DNA of 64,000 nt from Rhizobium viscosum (GCF_014873945.1 NZ_JADBEC010000002.1:1054001-1118000), one strand, 5' to 3'. Counted from the first letter of the stretch, positions 16,936-26,279 are shown. A program made the numbers and translations. The notes: a model not told the origin generated them from the sequence alone.

Positions 16936-18570
16936 TCAGAATTTCCGCAAGTCACGCGTCAGCGTCTGGAACTGCCTGAAGCCCTCGTAACGCTTTGCGT
17001 GAAGATCAGCGATCGCACCTTGCGCCGGCTCATAGGTCTTTTCAACGGCCGAGAGTTTCGTCATCGCCGCGCGCATATCGCTAAACAGCCCGCCCGCGAC
17101 GGTGCCGAGGATGGCCGCGCCCAGAAGGACAGGTTCCTCGGCCTTCGTCGCGATCACCGGCTTGCCGCCCGCATCGGCAAGCATCTGACGGACGAAATCA
17201 TGCTGGCCGGCGCCGCCGCTGATCACGACGTTCTCGATGGTAACGCCGGCATCGGCCTGCGTGTTGATAATCTGTCTCAGGCCATAGCCTATGCCGCAAA
17301 GACCGGCGATGTAGAGCGCGACCAGACTGTCGATATCCCTCTCCATGTCGAGGCCGGCGATCACGGCGCGGGCATGCGGATCGGCAAAGGGTGCGCGATT
17401 GCCGAGGAATTCGGGAACGACATGCAGGCCTGCGACAAGCTCGACGGCATCGGAGGAGCGCCCTGCCTTCTGGACGGCCATGTCCGCCAACAGGGCCGGC
17501 AGCGAAACACCGGCACTTTTCGAAAGCTCTCGCGCCTCGCTGGCAGCCGGATGGAAAGAGAGCAGCTGATCGATGGCCGCGCCTGCCGCACTCTGGCCGC
17601 CCTCGTTCAACCACATGCCCGGAACCATGGCCGAAAAATAGGGACCCCAGACGCCCGGAACGAAGGCCGGCTGCGATGTCGATGTCATGGTGCAGGACGA
17701 GGTGCCGAAGACGTAACCGAGATTGGCCTGCGGGCCTGCGCCGATCCCGACCGTTCCGATACCGCCGGCATGCGCATCGATGAGACCGGCGGCAACCGCA
17801 GTTCCCGGCAGGAGACCAAGTTCACCGGCCGCAGCCGCGGTCAGTCCCTGGCCGAGTGCCGAACCCGGCTCGACGATCGATTGCCCGATACGGGTAAAAC
17901 CTTCGTCGGCCAGTACGCCGAGGCCGATCTGATGGAAATAGGAGGCATCCCAACGTTTCTCGTGGGCGAGATAGGTCCACTTGCACGTGACCGTGCAGGT
18001 CGAGCGCGACAGGTCGCCGGTTGCCCGCCAGGTGAGGAAATCAGCGAGATCGAAGAACTGCCAGGCGGCATCGAAGACCTGCGGCCGGTTTTCCTTCAGC
18101 CAAAGCAGTTTCGGTGTTTCCATCTCGGGCGAGATACGTCCGCCGACATAACGCAGCACGTCATGACCGAGCGCGTTGATGCGCTCCGCCTGCGGAACGG
18201 CGCGATGATCCATCCAGACAATGATGTCCCGGTTCGGATCTTCCGAAGGACCGACGGGCAGTGGTCCGCCACCTTTGCCCAGCACGACCAGCGAGCAGGT
18301 CGCGTCGAAACCGAGGCCGGCAACCGAAGCCGGATCGACACCACTTGTCGCCACGATCTCGCGAACGGCGGCGCAGACCGCTGCCCAGATTTCGGTGCTC
18401 GATTGCTCGACAATCGAACCGGTCTCGTGGAAGAGCGTGATATCCCGCTTGGCGGATGCAAGCATCCGGCCATCAAGGTCGAACAGGCCCGCACGGGCGC
18501 TGCCGGTGCCGACATCGACGCCGATAACATGTTTGGCACCCGCTGGTGGCGTGCGTGAAGTGTCGCTCAT
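16936..18570 (-). CDS. rbtK: FGGY-family pentulose kinase, probable D-ribulokinase
   Basis: A cytoplasmic sugar kinase of 544 residues. The N-terminal phosphate-binding loop GVDVGTGSARAGLFD and the C-terminal GGAGQHDFVRQML segment mark the two FGGY domains. FGGY enzymes of this length are pentulokinases. It is the last gene of the operon that encodes ribitol dehydrogenase, whose product is D-ribulose, so D-ribulose is the expected substrate, giving D-ribulose 5-phosphate. ATG at 18570 (MSDTS) is preferred to the frame start at 18585. Confidence 0.85.
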   Translation of the reverse strand: MSDTSRTPPAGAKHVIGVDVGTGSARAGLFDLDGRMLASAKRDITLFHETGSIVEQSSTEIWAAVCAAVREIVATSGVDPASVAGLGFDATCSLVVLGKGGGPLPVGPSEDPNRDIIVWMDHRAVPQAERINALGHDVLRYVGGRISPEMETPKLLWLKENRPQVFDAAWQFFDLADFLTWRATGDLSRSTCTVTCKWTYLAHEKRWDASYFHQIGLGVLADEGFTRIGQSIVEPGSALGQGLTAAAAGELGLLPGTAVAAGLIDAHAGGIGTVGIGAGPQANLGYVFGTSSCTMTSTSQPAFVPGVWGPYFSAMVPGMWLNEGGQSAAGAAIDQLLSFHPAASEARELSKSAGVSLPALLADMAVQKAGRSSDAVELVAGLHVVPEFLGNRAPFADPHARAVIAGLDMERDIDSLVALYIAGLCGIGYGLRQIINTQADAGVTIENVVISGGAGQHDFVRQMLADAGGKPVIATKAEEPVLLGAAILGTVAGGLFSDMRAAMTKLSAVEKTYEPAQGAIADLHAKRYEGFRQFQTLTRDLRKF

Positions 18571-18633
18571 GATCTCTCGTTTCAAATCGGCAGTTTCAGG
18601 TTCTAGAGCAATCCGGAACCGAACCTGTCAACC

Positions 18634-19362
18634 TCAGAGGTCGACGCTGTTCGGCAGGATCACCAGATCGCGGACGGTGACGTTGCGCGGCCGCGATAGC
18701 ATGAAGAGCACGGCCTCGGCCACTTCCTTCGGCTGCATCAGGCTGCCGTTGGCGAGCGCCTCTTCCACCTTGGCTTTCGGCCAGTCATCCAACAGCGCGG
18801 TGACGACCGGTCCCGGCAATACGGCGCCGACGCGCACGCCATGCTGTGCGACCTGGCGGCGGGTCGAATGGACGAAGGCCTGAACTGCAAATTTCGATGC
18901 CGTATAGATCGGCTCCCAAACTACGGGCACCACGCCGGCGATCGAGCTTGTAAACAGGATATCGCCGGTCTTCTGCTCGATCATGTGCGGCAGCACGGCG
19001 TGGACCGAGCGGAAGGCCGCATTGATATTGAGGTTGAGCATCCGATCCCACGCATCCGGATCGCCTTCGGCGACCGGCCCGCCAATATAGGCGCCGGCAT
19101 TGGCGTGGAAGATATCGAGCCGGCCGGCCAATTCCAGGATGCGCGGCAGCATGCCGGAGACCTGCGGGCCGTCGAGAAGATCGACGACGAGCGGCAGGGC
19201 GCCCTTACCGATATCCTTGCAGAGAGACTCGAGCTTGTCCTTGGCACGGTCAATGAGCACGACGGTTGCGCCTTCGGCATGAAGCGTGCGGGCGCATTCC
19301 AGCCCAATGCCAGATGCCGCACCGGTGATGGCGGCAACCTTGCCTTTCATGAGATCAGTCAC
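18634..19362 (-). CDS. rbtD: Ribitol 2-dehydrogenase (short-chain dehydrogenase)
   Basis: A 242-residue SDR with the NAD-binding GAASGIG, the NAG motif (FHANAGAYIGG), the catalytic Ser, and YTASK with Tyr and Lys. Long stretches, including FHANAGAYIGGPVAEGDP and the C-terminal LVILPNSVDL, agree with my memory of Klebsiella ribitol dehydrogenase, which oxidises ribitol to D-ribulose. The start is GTG with AAGGAG seven bases upstream. It lies 24 bases after the permease gene. Confidence 0.9.
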   Translation of the reverse strand: MTDLMKGKVAAITGAASGIGLECARTLHAEGATVVLIDRAKDKLESLCKDIGKGALPLVVDLLDGPQVSGMLPRILELAGRLDIFHANAGAYIGGPVAEGDPDAWDRMLNLNINAAFRSVHAVLPHMIEQKTGDILFTSSIAGVVPVVWEPIYTASKFAVQAFVHSTRRQVAQHGVRVGAVLPGPVVTALLDDWPKAKVEEALANGSLMQPKEVAEAVLFMLSRPRNVTVRDLVILPNSVDL

Positions 19363-19386
19363 GTGAATACTCCTTGAGAATGCGGG

Positions 19387-20646
19387 TCAGGCGCGGCCGT
19401 GGCTGACACGGGACCGGCGGGCAAGCGAATCGACGATGACGGCGATGGCGAGAACAGCACCTGTTATCATGTAGCGCAGCGACGAGCTGAGATTGAGCAA
19501 CGTCAGCCCGTTGGAAATCGCCTGGATGACGATGATGCCGAGCAGAGCCGAATAGGCGCTGCCACGCCCGCCGAACAGGCTGGTGCCGCCGATGACCGCC
19601 GCCGCAATGGCGTTCAGGTTCACATCGCCGGTGCCGGCCTGCTGGCTGGAGGAGGCAAGTCGCGAGGCCGACAGGATGCCGCCGATCGTGGCAAGCGTCG
19701 AGCAGAGCACGAAAGCACTGAGATAGATGCGACGCACATTGATGCCGGCGCGGCGCGCCGCTTCGCGATTGCCGCCGACGGCAAACATCGAGCGTCCCCA
19801 TTTTGTGCGCGTCAGCGCGTAGTTGAGGATGACGGCGATGGCGACGAAGAGGCCGAACATCCACGGCACGCCGCGGCCGAGATTGAGATAATAGACGGCA
19901 AATTCCAGCGCGGCAGTAAGCACGACGGCCTTGATCGCGAGAGCGCCAACTGGTGGCGAAGAGAGATTGGAAGCCTGGCGCTGGCGGCGCTTTCGCATTT
20001 CATTGACGACAAGGGTGACACCCGGCAGCAGGGCAAGCACGTAGGACAGCCAGTCCGGCATGACGAGGATCTGGCCGAAGCGGACGAGCGGTGAGGCATA
20101 GGGAAGGTTGATGCTCCCGGTCGGCCCGAGGATATAGAGCTGCATGCCAAGCAGTGCGAGCAAGCCTGCAAGGGTCGCAACGAAGCTCGGCATGCCGAGC
20201 CTGTTAAAAAGGACAGCGTAAAGCGCGCCGACGGCGATGCCCGCAGCAATCGCGACCAGGATCGCGAGAGGGATCGCCCAACCCATATTGACCCAGAGCA
20301 CGCCGAGGATGGCGGACGAAAGGCCGCTCATCGAACCGACCGAGAGGTCGATCTCGCCGAGCATCAGCACGCAGACGATACCGAGCGAGATGACGCCGAC
20401 GGTGGCGCAGTCGAACAACAGATTGACCAGGTTGTTCGGTGCCAAAAACACCGGATTGAGAAGTGAGAAGACCGTCGAGATGACGATCAGACCGACAAAA
20501 ACCGGCAGCATGCCGAGATCGCCCGACCGGACGCGGTCGAAGAAGGCCTTGGTCATGCCCATAATATTATCATCGTGGCGCACGCGTTCGTCGCTGCGGT
20601 CGAGAGCGGCGGGCTGGCGGATAGTCTCTGACATTTTCTGGCTCAT
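19387..20646 (-). CDS. Ribitol ABC importer, permease
   Basis: A 419-residue inner-membrane permease of the ribose/xylose (RbsC/XylH) type with about ten membrane segments. Family motifs GEIDLSVGSMSGL and GGTSLFGGRGS (the ATPase contact loop) are present. It is larger than RbsC (about 320) and resembles XylH in carrying an extra charged loop (MRKRRQRQ). The start overlaps the ATPase stop by four bases. Confidence 0.88.
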   Translation of the reverse strand: MSQKMSETIRQPAALDRSDERVRHDDNIMGMTKAFFDRVRSGDLGMLPVFVGLIVISTVFSLLNPVFLAPNNLVNLLFDCATVGVISLGIVCVLMLGEIDLSVGSMSGLSSAILGVLWVNMGWAIPLAILVAIAAGIAVGALYAVLFNRLGMPSFVATLAGLLALLGMQLYILGPTGSINLPYASPLVRFGQILVMPDWLSYVLALLPGVTLVVNEMRKRRQRQASNLSSPPVGALAIKAVVLTAALEFAVYYLNLGRGVPWMFGLFVAIAVILNYALTRTKWGRSMFAVGGNREAARRAGINVRRIYLSAFVLCSTLATIGGILSASRLASSSQQAGTGDVNLNAIAAAVIGGTSLFGGRGSAYSALLGIIVIQAISNGLTLLNLSSSLRYMITGAVLAIAVIVDSLARRSRVSHGRA

Positions 20647-21464
20647 GCGGGCCTCCCGCTGGTTTCATGGGCAGCCCCGGTTTTGCGCTCGATCCGCCGG
20701 GAGACGGCGTTTTCGGTGGCGCCGGTAATCGCGGCAACGAGTTCCTGGTTGGACGAATCGGGCGTGAAGACGCCGTTGTTGCGGCCGAGGCGCAGCACGA
20801 CGATGCGATCTGCCACGGCACGCACGTCTTCCATGTTGTGACTGATGATGATGACGCCGAGGCCACGCTCGCGGACGCGCTCGATCAGGTTCAGCACTTC
20901 CGCAGTCTGGGCGACACCGAGGGCCGCAGTCGGTTCGTCCAGCATGATGATTTTCGGATCGAGCAGCAGGGAACGGGCAATGGCGACCGTCTGGCGCTGG
21001 CCGCCGGAAAGCGAGGCGATCGGCTCGCGCACGGAGGGGATGCGGGCAGCAAGTTCTTTGAGCAGCGTCCAGGCACGCACTTCCATGGCAACCTCGTCGA
21101 GGCCCCACGGAGAGATTTCATGGCCGAGGAACAGGTTGGCGACGACGTCGAGGTTTTCGCAGAGCGCAAGATCCTGGAAGACGGTGGCTATGCCGAGTTC
21201 CAATGCCTTGCCGGGACTGTCGAGCGTGACGTTCTGGCCGCAGAACTCGATCGTTCCGGACGAGGGCTGGTGCACGCCCGCCAGGACCTTGATCAGGGTC
21301 GACTTGCCGGCGCCGTTGTCGCCGACCAGCGCCACGACCTCGCCGGCCTTCACGTCCAGCTCAATATCGGTCAGCGCCGACACGGCACCGAAATTTTTGG
21401 AAATATTGCTCAACCGGAGGATCGTCTGACCCTTCTCCGGCATATCCTTCAGATCCCTGCTCAT
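20643..21464 (-). CDS. Ribitol ABC importer, ATP-binding protein
   Basis: The 273-residue protein has one ABC domain: Walker A GDNGAGKST near residue 47, signature LSGGQRQT, Walker B IIMLDEPTAALG and the switch histidine in IIISHNM. Unlike RbsA it has a single domain, as in FrcA-like importers. It overlaps the permease by four bases and is separated from the binding-protein gene by a hairpin. Confidence 0.9.
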   Translation of the reverse strand: MSRDLKDMPEKGQTILRLSNISKNFGAVSALTDIELDVKAGEVVALVGDNGAGKSTLIKVLAGVHQPSSGTIEFCGQNVTLDSPGKALELGIATVFQDLALCENLDVVANLFLGHEISPWGLDEVAMEVRAWTLLKELAARIPSVREPIASLSGGQRQTVAIARSLLLDPKIIMLDEPTAALGVAQTAEVLNLIERVRERGLGVIIISHNMEDVRAVADRIVVLRLGRNNGVFTPDSSNQELVAAITGATENAVSRRIERKTGAAHETSGRPA

Positions 21465-21491
21465 GGGGCAGTCCTTCTTGCCATAGGGGCA

Positions 21492-21516
21492 TCCGGCCGC
21501 ACCTGGTGCGGCCGGA
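21492..21516 (-). promoter_or_regulatory. Intercistronic hairpin after the ribitol binding-protein gene
   Basis: TCCGGCCGCA and TGCGGCCGGA are a perfect inverted repeat around five bases in the 68-base gap between the binding-protein and ATPase genes. There is no U-tract. It probably protects the upstream message or partially attenuates transcription, giving more binding protein than membrane components. Confidence 0.6.
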
Positions 21517-21532
21517 GCTCACTCAAGCGCGT

Positions 21533-22579
21533 TTAGTTGGTGATGCCAAGCTTCTTGCAGCCTTCGGCATATTCGCCGGTGCAGATCTGCTCGGGCGTCT
21601 GGATCTTCTTATCGAAGATTTCTGCCTTGATGTTCTCTGCCGTTACGACGGCAGGGATGAAGAGCTGAGACGGCGTATTGTAGAGCGTCGTCTTGGCTTC
21701 CGGCTTTTCACCCTTGATCATCTGCACCGCCACATTGGCAGCGGCTGCAGCGACGATTTCAGACGGCTTGGAAATCGTGTTGTACTGGTCGCCGGAAATG
21801 ACAAGCTGAAGGGCTGCGATCGTCGCATCATTGCCCGTGACCGGCGGAACCGGCTTCACGCCTGCGGCCTTGAAGGCGGCGATCGCGCCGCCTGCCGTGC
21901 CGTCATTGGCGGCAACCACGCCCTTGATATCGGCCCCGAAGCGAGTGATCTGGCCGGCAGCCCATTCCTGAGCCTTCGGCGGCGCCCATTCCGGCGTGTC
22001 AAATTCGGCAAGCGTCTTGTAGGCTGATTCCTTCAGGCCGCGGTGGATGCCGTCGCGGATGAGACCCGCGGCCGCATCGGTCGGCGAGCCGTTGATTTCG
22101 AGCACGCCAGCACCGTCGGCAACGCCTGAAGCCTTCAGATGCTCGACGAGCGACTTGGCGATCGCATAGCCAATGCCTTCATTGTCGAAGGAGACGTAGT
22201 AGTCAGCCGGCTTGTCCGGAATCGGGCGGTCATAGGCGATGACCTTGACGTCCTGCGACTGGGCGATCTCGACGAGACCGGCGGCGGCAGCAGAATCGAC
22301 AGGGTCGAGCACGACGACCTTGGCGCCCTGGGCGATCACCGAGTTGAACTGCTGCTGCTGCAGCGAGGCATCAGCGTTAGCGTTCTGGTAGATCACCGTG
22401 CACTTGGCGCACAGCTTTTCCATCTCGGCCTTGAAGCCAGGGAAATCGTGCTGCTCATAGCGGGTGGATGCCTGGTCGGGCATCAGGAAGGCGACGGTCG
22501 CGGCTTCCTGAGCCGAGGCTGCACCGGCAAGACCCACGAAAACGGTCACCGACGCCATAAGCAAATTGCGATAATTCAT
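21533..22579 (-). CDS. Ribitol ABC importer, periplasmic substrate-binding protein
   Basis: The 348-residue precursor has a signal peptide (MNYRNLLMASVTVFVGLAGAA, cleaved near ASA-QE) and a type-I periplasmic binding fold (Peripla_BP_4). Its sugar-binding segments include AYDRPIPDKPADYYVSFDN and AANDGTAGGAIAAFK, as in xylose-binding proteins. Two cysteine pairs (LCAKC; C-terminal CTGEYAEGC) could form disulphides. ATG at 22579 has AGGAGGAG directly upstream; the frame running back to 22807 is an artefact. It is the first gene of the ribitol operon. Confidence 0.9.
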   Translation of the reverse strand: MNYRNLLMASVTVFVGLAGAASAQEAATVAFLMPDQASTRYEQHDFPGFKAEMEKLCAKCTVIYQNANADASLQQQQFNSVIAQGAKVVVLDPVDSAAAAGLVEIAQSQDVKVIAYDRPIPDKPADYYVSFDNEGIGYAIAKSLVEHLKASGVADGAGVLEINGSPTDAAAGLIRDGIHRGLKESAYKTLAEFDTPEWAPPKAQEWAAGQITRFGADIKGVVAANDGTAGGAIAAFKAAGVKPVPPVTGNDATIAALQLVISGDQYNTISKPSEIVAAAAANVAVQMIKGEKPEAKTTLYNTPSQLFIPAVVTAENIKAEIFDKKIQTPEQICTGEYAEGCKKLGITN

Positions 22580-22736
22580 TTTCTCCTCCTTGGTGTGATC
22601 GAAAGACAGGTCCAGGCATTGCTGGAAGTCACCACGGTTCGCCCGCTCGCCGCTGCCTTCGCCGCCATCAGAACGACGAGCAAAGTGCCCCTGCAAAAGG
22701 ACAACCTCTCCGCAGTTTCTTAGAAATACCTCCCTG

Positions 22737-22756
22737 AACCGGCTTGTGGACCGGTT
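22737..22756. promoter_or_regulatory. Inverted repeat AACCGG-N8-CCGGTT in the divergent ribitol promoter region
   Basis: This palindromic element lies just upstream of the larger 22762-22791 palindrome, between the divergent operon and regulator genes. It may be a second operator or part of the promoter. Confidence 0.3.
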
Positions 22757-22761
22757 TGTAT

Positions 22762-22791
22762 CATCGATTGCGCAAGCTTGCTCAATCGATG
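22762..22791. promoter_or_regulatory. 30-bp near-perfect palindrome covering the lacI-type gene start: candidate operator
   Basis: The sequence from CATCGATTG to CAATCGATG, centred on AAG/CTT, matches its reverse complement at 14 of 15 pairs. It lies in the divergent region and its last three bases are the ATG of the regulator gene. A LacI-type dimer bound here would block its own gene and could also control the operon. A CATCGATG-like core recurs at the operator of the paralogous regulator. Confidence 0.6.
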
Positions 22792-23922
22792 AAGCAAGAA
22801 TTGCCACTTCTGCCGATTGATGTCAAGTTACGCCAAACGGAGAAGCGCATTTTGAATCAGGTGAAGCAGACGAAGAGGACGACGATCTACGATCTGGCGG
22901 GGCTTGTCGGCACGTCGGCGAGCGCGGTCAGCGCTGTGCTCAACGGCAACTGGAAGAAGCGCAGGATCAGCAGTCAGCTTGCCGAAAAGATCATCCGGAT
23001 CGCCGAGGAGCAGGGGTATGCGCTGAACATGCAGGCGAGCCTGCTGAGGCGCGAGAAATCCCACATCATCGGCATGATCGTGCCGAAATACGATAACCGC
23101 TATTTCGGCTCGATCGTCGAAACCTTCGAGGATATGGCGCGGGCGCGCGGCCTCTTCCCGATTATCACCTGCACACGCCGTGACCCTCAGCTCGAAGTCG
23201 AGGCAGCCCGCACCATGCTCTCCTATCAGGTCGAATGCCTGATCGCGACAGGTGCGACCGACCCCGATCGGATCACTGAAATGTGTGCGGCTGCCGGCGT
23301 GCGCAGCCTCAATCTCGACCTGCCCGGCGCGCTTGCCCCCTCCGTCATCTCGGACAATTTCGCCGGCGCACGCGAGCTGACGCGTCGCATCCTGAGAAAC
23401 AGCGAACAGAGGCTCGGCAAGATGGAGCCGCTGCTCTTCATCGGTGGCCGCGGCAGCGACCACAATACGGCCGAGCGTATCCGCGGCTTCCGCGAAGCGC
23501 ATGCCGACCTCGGCGTTGCCGTGCACGAAGAGAACATCCTTGCCTGCGGCTATGCACCGGAGAAAGCTGAAAAGGCGTTGGACACGCGCGCCCTTGGCGG
23601 CAATGCCTTGCCTAAGGGCATGTTCGTCAACTCGACGATTTCGCTCGAAGGCGTCATGCGCTGGATCCGCCGCTCCGGCCATCTCGACGACCGCAGCCTG
23701 GTGCTTGGCTGTTTCGACTGGGATCCCTTCGTCACCCTGCTTGGAAACGGCATCGAGATGGTGCGCCAGGATGTGCCGGGTATGCTGAACAAGGTGTTCG
23801 AACTCATCGAATCCGGGGCGAACAAACCTGTCGTCATCCAGGTGCCGCCGCTCATTCCGGAAGCGCAGGAAGGCTTAAAGGCCAGCGGCGCGGAACCGGT
23901 AATCTCTACCGTTTCATCGTAA
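22789..23922 (+). CDS. LacI-family regulator of the ribitol operon
   Basis: A 377-residue regulator. After an unusual extra N-terminal stretch of about 30 residues comes the LacI-type helix-turn-helix TIYDLAGLVGTSASAVSAVLNG, the NWKKRRIS hinge helix region and a periplasmic-binding-like sensor domain (GMIVPKYDNRYF, IATGATDPD). It is about as long as, and clearly paralogous to, the product at 46565-47638. ATG at 22789 lies inside a palindrome, so the true start may be further downstream, for instance at the GTG preceding KQTKRTTIYDL. It is divergent from the ribitol operon. Confidence 0.88.
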   Translation: MKQELPLLPIDVKLRQTEKRILNQVKQTKRTTIYDLAGLVGTSASAVSAVLNGNWKKRRISSQLAEKIIRIAEEQGYALNMQASLLRREKSHIIGMIVPKYDNRYFGSIVETFEDMARARGLFPIITCTRRDPQLEVEAARTMLSYQVECLIATGATDPDRITEMCAAAGVRSLNLDLPGALAPSVISDNFAGARELTRRILRNSEQRLGKMEPLLFIGGRGSDHNTAERIRGFREAHADLGVAVHEENILACGYAPEKAEKALDTRALGGNALPKGMFVNSTISLEGVMRWIRRSGHLDDRSLVLGCFDWDPFVTLLGNGIEMVRQDVPGMLNKVFELIESGANKPVVIQVPPLIPEAQEGLKASGAEPVISTVSS

Positions 23923-24018
23923 GCGCCGACTTTCGCAATACTCCTGTTTCAGGGATATTGACGGCAGCAAAAACGCTTTCTATGGGAAGGCGTCGACCCA
24001 GTGCGGCGGCAACAACAG

Positions 24019-24053
24019 GCGTCCGGTCATACGAGGTGACCGGACGCTCTTTT
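24019..24053 (+). terminator. Rho-independent terminator after the ribitol regulator
   Basis: GCGTCCGGTCA and TGACCGGACGC pair perfectly across seven bases and are followed by TCTTTTC. It ends the plus-strand regulator transcript just before the convergent hutC gene. Confidence 0.8.
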
Positions 24054-24067
24054 CATTGAAAATCCAG

Positions 24068-24796
24068 TTATTTCGCCGCTTCCGGCGTGAAGCGCGCGTA
24101 GAGCGCGTGACGGTTGCCGGGATAGACGAAACGCACATGGGTGACGGGGCCGGATTTGTTCCAGGTGCGGCGTTCGACGACGAGGCAGGCAGTCGATGCA
24201 GGAATCGACAGCATGGCGCCCTCCTCCGCATCGACACCAATCGCAAAGATCTTGTGCTCGGCCGCACTCCAGGGAACCAGGCTCAACAGCCAGGGACCGG
24301 GCGCCGTCTCGCCGAATTCTTCGGCGGCTGCTTCCGGCACGGTCTGCAGATTGATCAACCGCTTTTCCAGGCAGAAGGGCTGCGTTCCGGCATAGTGTGT
24401 GCAGATGACTTCGATCAGGCTGGAATTCTGCTGCAGATCGAGCAACTGGCGATCCCCGGCCTGCGCCTTCCGGCGGATACGCTTTGCGACCTTGTAGGAA
24501 TAGGCAAGATTGAGGGACTGGACCTCCGCCTTGATATCATGGATCTCCAGCACTGCGGATTGCGCCTGTGGCTGGATGACGAAACTGCCGGATTTCTTGC
24601 GGCGCTCGATGAGCCCGGCCTTGACCAGCTGGGTCAGCGCCTTGTTCACCGTCATACGCGAGCAGCCGTATTCTTTCGTCAGTTCCACTTCGAAGGGAAT
24701 GCGATAGCCCGGCGGCCATTCGCCCGAGACGATACGGCCCTCGATATCACTGAGGATACGCTGGTGTAAGGTCGCTTCCTTGGGTTCACTCATCAT
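24068..24796 (-). CDS. hutC: Histidine utilization repressor HutC (GntR family)
   Basis: A 242-residue GntR/HutC regulator with an N-terminal winged helix (LHQRILSDIEGRIVSGEWPPGYRIP, then YGCSRMTVNKALTQL) and a C-terminal UTRA effector domain. In the known HutC system urocanate releases the repressor. It follows hutF by 54 bases on the same strand, so it is probably expressed from the hut divergent promoter and autoregulated. Confidence 0.92.
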   Translation of the reverse strand: MMSEPKEATLHQRILSDIEGRIVSGEWPPGYRIPFEVELTKEYGCSRMTVNKALTQLVKAGLIERRKKSGSFVIQPQAQSAVLEIHDIKAEVQSLNLAYSYKVAKRIRRKAQAGDRQLLDLQQNSSLIEVICTHYAGTQPFCLEKRLINLQTVPEAAAEEFGETAPGPWLLSLVPWSAAEHKIFAIGVDAEEGAMLSIPASTACLVVERRTWNKSGPVTHVRFVYPGNRHALYARFTPEAAK

Positions 24797-24850
24797 TACA
24801 CTCCGGCTTCTCTCCCGCTGTAACGCCTGGGAAGCGCGGAGGAAAGCTCG

Positions 24851-26197
24851 TCATGTTGCCAAGAGCTCGTTCATCGCGGCGATGAAGCGCCGGTCGATCA
24901 GGTCGCGGCGCAGATGCCGGCCGTATTCGACCTGCTTGCGGCCGAGCGCCCAGACGCTGTCGACTGCCACATCACCGGCAAAGATCCACTGATCGAGAAT
25001 CTGGCCTTCGGAAAGATAGGGAACCGCTCTGGTATCAAGCGATACGATGTCGGCATAATTGCCTGCAGCAAGACCCGCCGTTGCCTTCAATGCCGCACCA
25101 CCGCCGGCCAGCGCGTGTTCAAAGAGGGCCTGGCCGGTGGAACCACCAGTGGTGGCGATGACATTGCGGGCACGCAGCGCCAGACGCTCGGAATATTCGA
25201 GCTGGCGAAGTTCCCCGGCAATGGAAATGAGAATGTTGGAATCGGACCCGATGCCGAAGCGCCCGGCTTCGGACAAGAATAGCGGTGCCGAAAATGTCCC
25301 GTCGCCGAGATTGGCTTCGGTAATCGGGCAGAGGCCGGCAATGGCGCCGCTCCTTGCCGTCCGCCGCGTTTCGTCAGCCGTCATATGGGTTGCATGGATG
25401 AGGCACCAGCGCTGATCAACCGGCGCATTGTCGAGCAGCCATTGGACAGGCCTTGCGCCGGACCAGGCGAGGCAATCCTCAACCTCCTTGACCTGCTCGG
25501 CGACATGAATGTGGATGGGGCCGTCATCGGTAAGCGCAATGGCGACAGACAGTTCGTCCGGCGTGACGGCGCGCAGGCTGTGCGGCGCGACACCGATCTC
25601 TGAACCGGGAAGCCTTCCTGTGACCTGCCGGCAACCTTCCATCAGCCGCGCAAAACTCTCGGCGGAATTGATGAAGCGGCGCTGCCCTTCGATGGGCGCC
25701 GCACCACCAAAGCCGGAATGGGCGTAGAGAACCGGCAGCAACGTCAATCCGATGCCGGTTTCGGCACTCGCTGCACCAATCCTTTCGGCCATTTCGGCGA
25801 TATTCGTATAGGGGCTGCCATCCTTGTCGTGATGCAGATAGTGGAACTCGCCGACGCGGCAGAAGCCGGCTTCCAGCATTTCCATATAGAGTTTCGCCGC
25901 TACAGCTTCGACATGGTCTGGCGTCATCGACAGCGCAAATTTGTACATGACTGTGCGCCAGCTCCAGAAACTGTCATTGGCGGGACCGCGCACTTCCGCA
26001 AGCCCCGCCATCGCCCGCTGAAAGGCATGGCTGTGAAGGTTCGGCATTGCCGGCAGCAGGACAGCATGACGCTCGCCATCCGCGTCAGGCGCAACATCCG
26101 TTTCGATTGCGGCAATGCGTCCGTCCGCAAGCGTCAGGCGCACATTCTTGCGCCAGCCTTCGGCCAGCAAGGCAGCCGCCGCATGAAGTTTCGTCAT
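24851..26197 (-). CDS. hutF: Formimidoylglutamate deiminase
   Basis: A 448-residue amidohydrolase that converts N-formimidoyl-L-glutamate to N-formyl-L-glutamate and ammonia. Metal-binding NLHSHAFQRA and the later SEIGVAPHSLRA and IHIHVAEQ segments are typical of HutF. ATG at 26197 (MTKLHAA) is chosen over 26218. With HutG it defines the five-step version of histidine degradation. It is divergent from hutI. Confidence 0.95.
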   Translation of the reverse strand: MTKLHAAAALLAEGWRKNVRLTLADGRIAAIETDVAPDADGERHAVLLPAMPNLHSHAFQRAMAGLAEVRGPANDSFWSWRTVMYKFALSMTPDHVEAVAAKLYMEMLEAGFCRVGEFHYLHHDKDGSPYTNIAEMAERIGAASAETGIGLTLLPVLYAHSGFGGAAPIEGQRRFINSAESFARLMEGCRQVTGRLPGSEIGVAPHSLRAVTPDELSVAIALTDDGPIHIHVAEQVKEVEDCLAWSGARPVQWLLDNAPVDQRWCLIHATHMTADETRRTARSGAIAGLCPITEANLGDGTFSAPLFLSEAGRFGIGSDSNILISIAGELRQLEYSERLALRARNVIATTGGSTGQALFEHALAGGGAALKATAGLAAGNYADIVSLDTRAVPYLSEGQILDQWIFAGDVAVDSVWALGRKQVEYGRHLRRDLIDRRFIAAMNELLAT

Positions 26198-26279
26198 GAT
26201 CGCTCTCCCGTTTCGCAATTGACCGCTTCGCTTGCCTTTATGCGAAAGGCCATAAATTTCTACTTGTCACCCTTTTTAT

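Noticed and set aside
16999..18558. 519-codon open frame on the plus strand
   Set aside because: It is antisense to the ribulokinase gene, whose FGGY motifs are intact.
20667..21536. 289-codon open frame on the plus strand
   Set aside because: It is antisense to the ribitol importer ATPase; no family resemblance.
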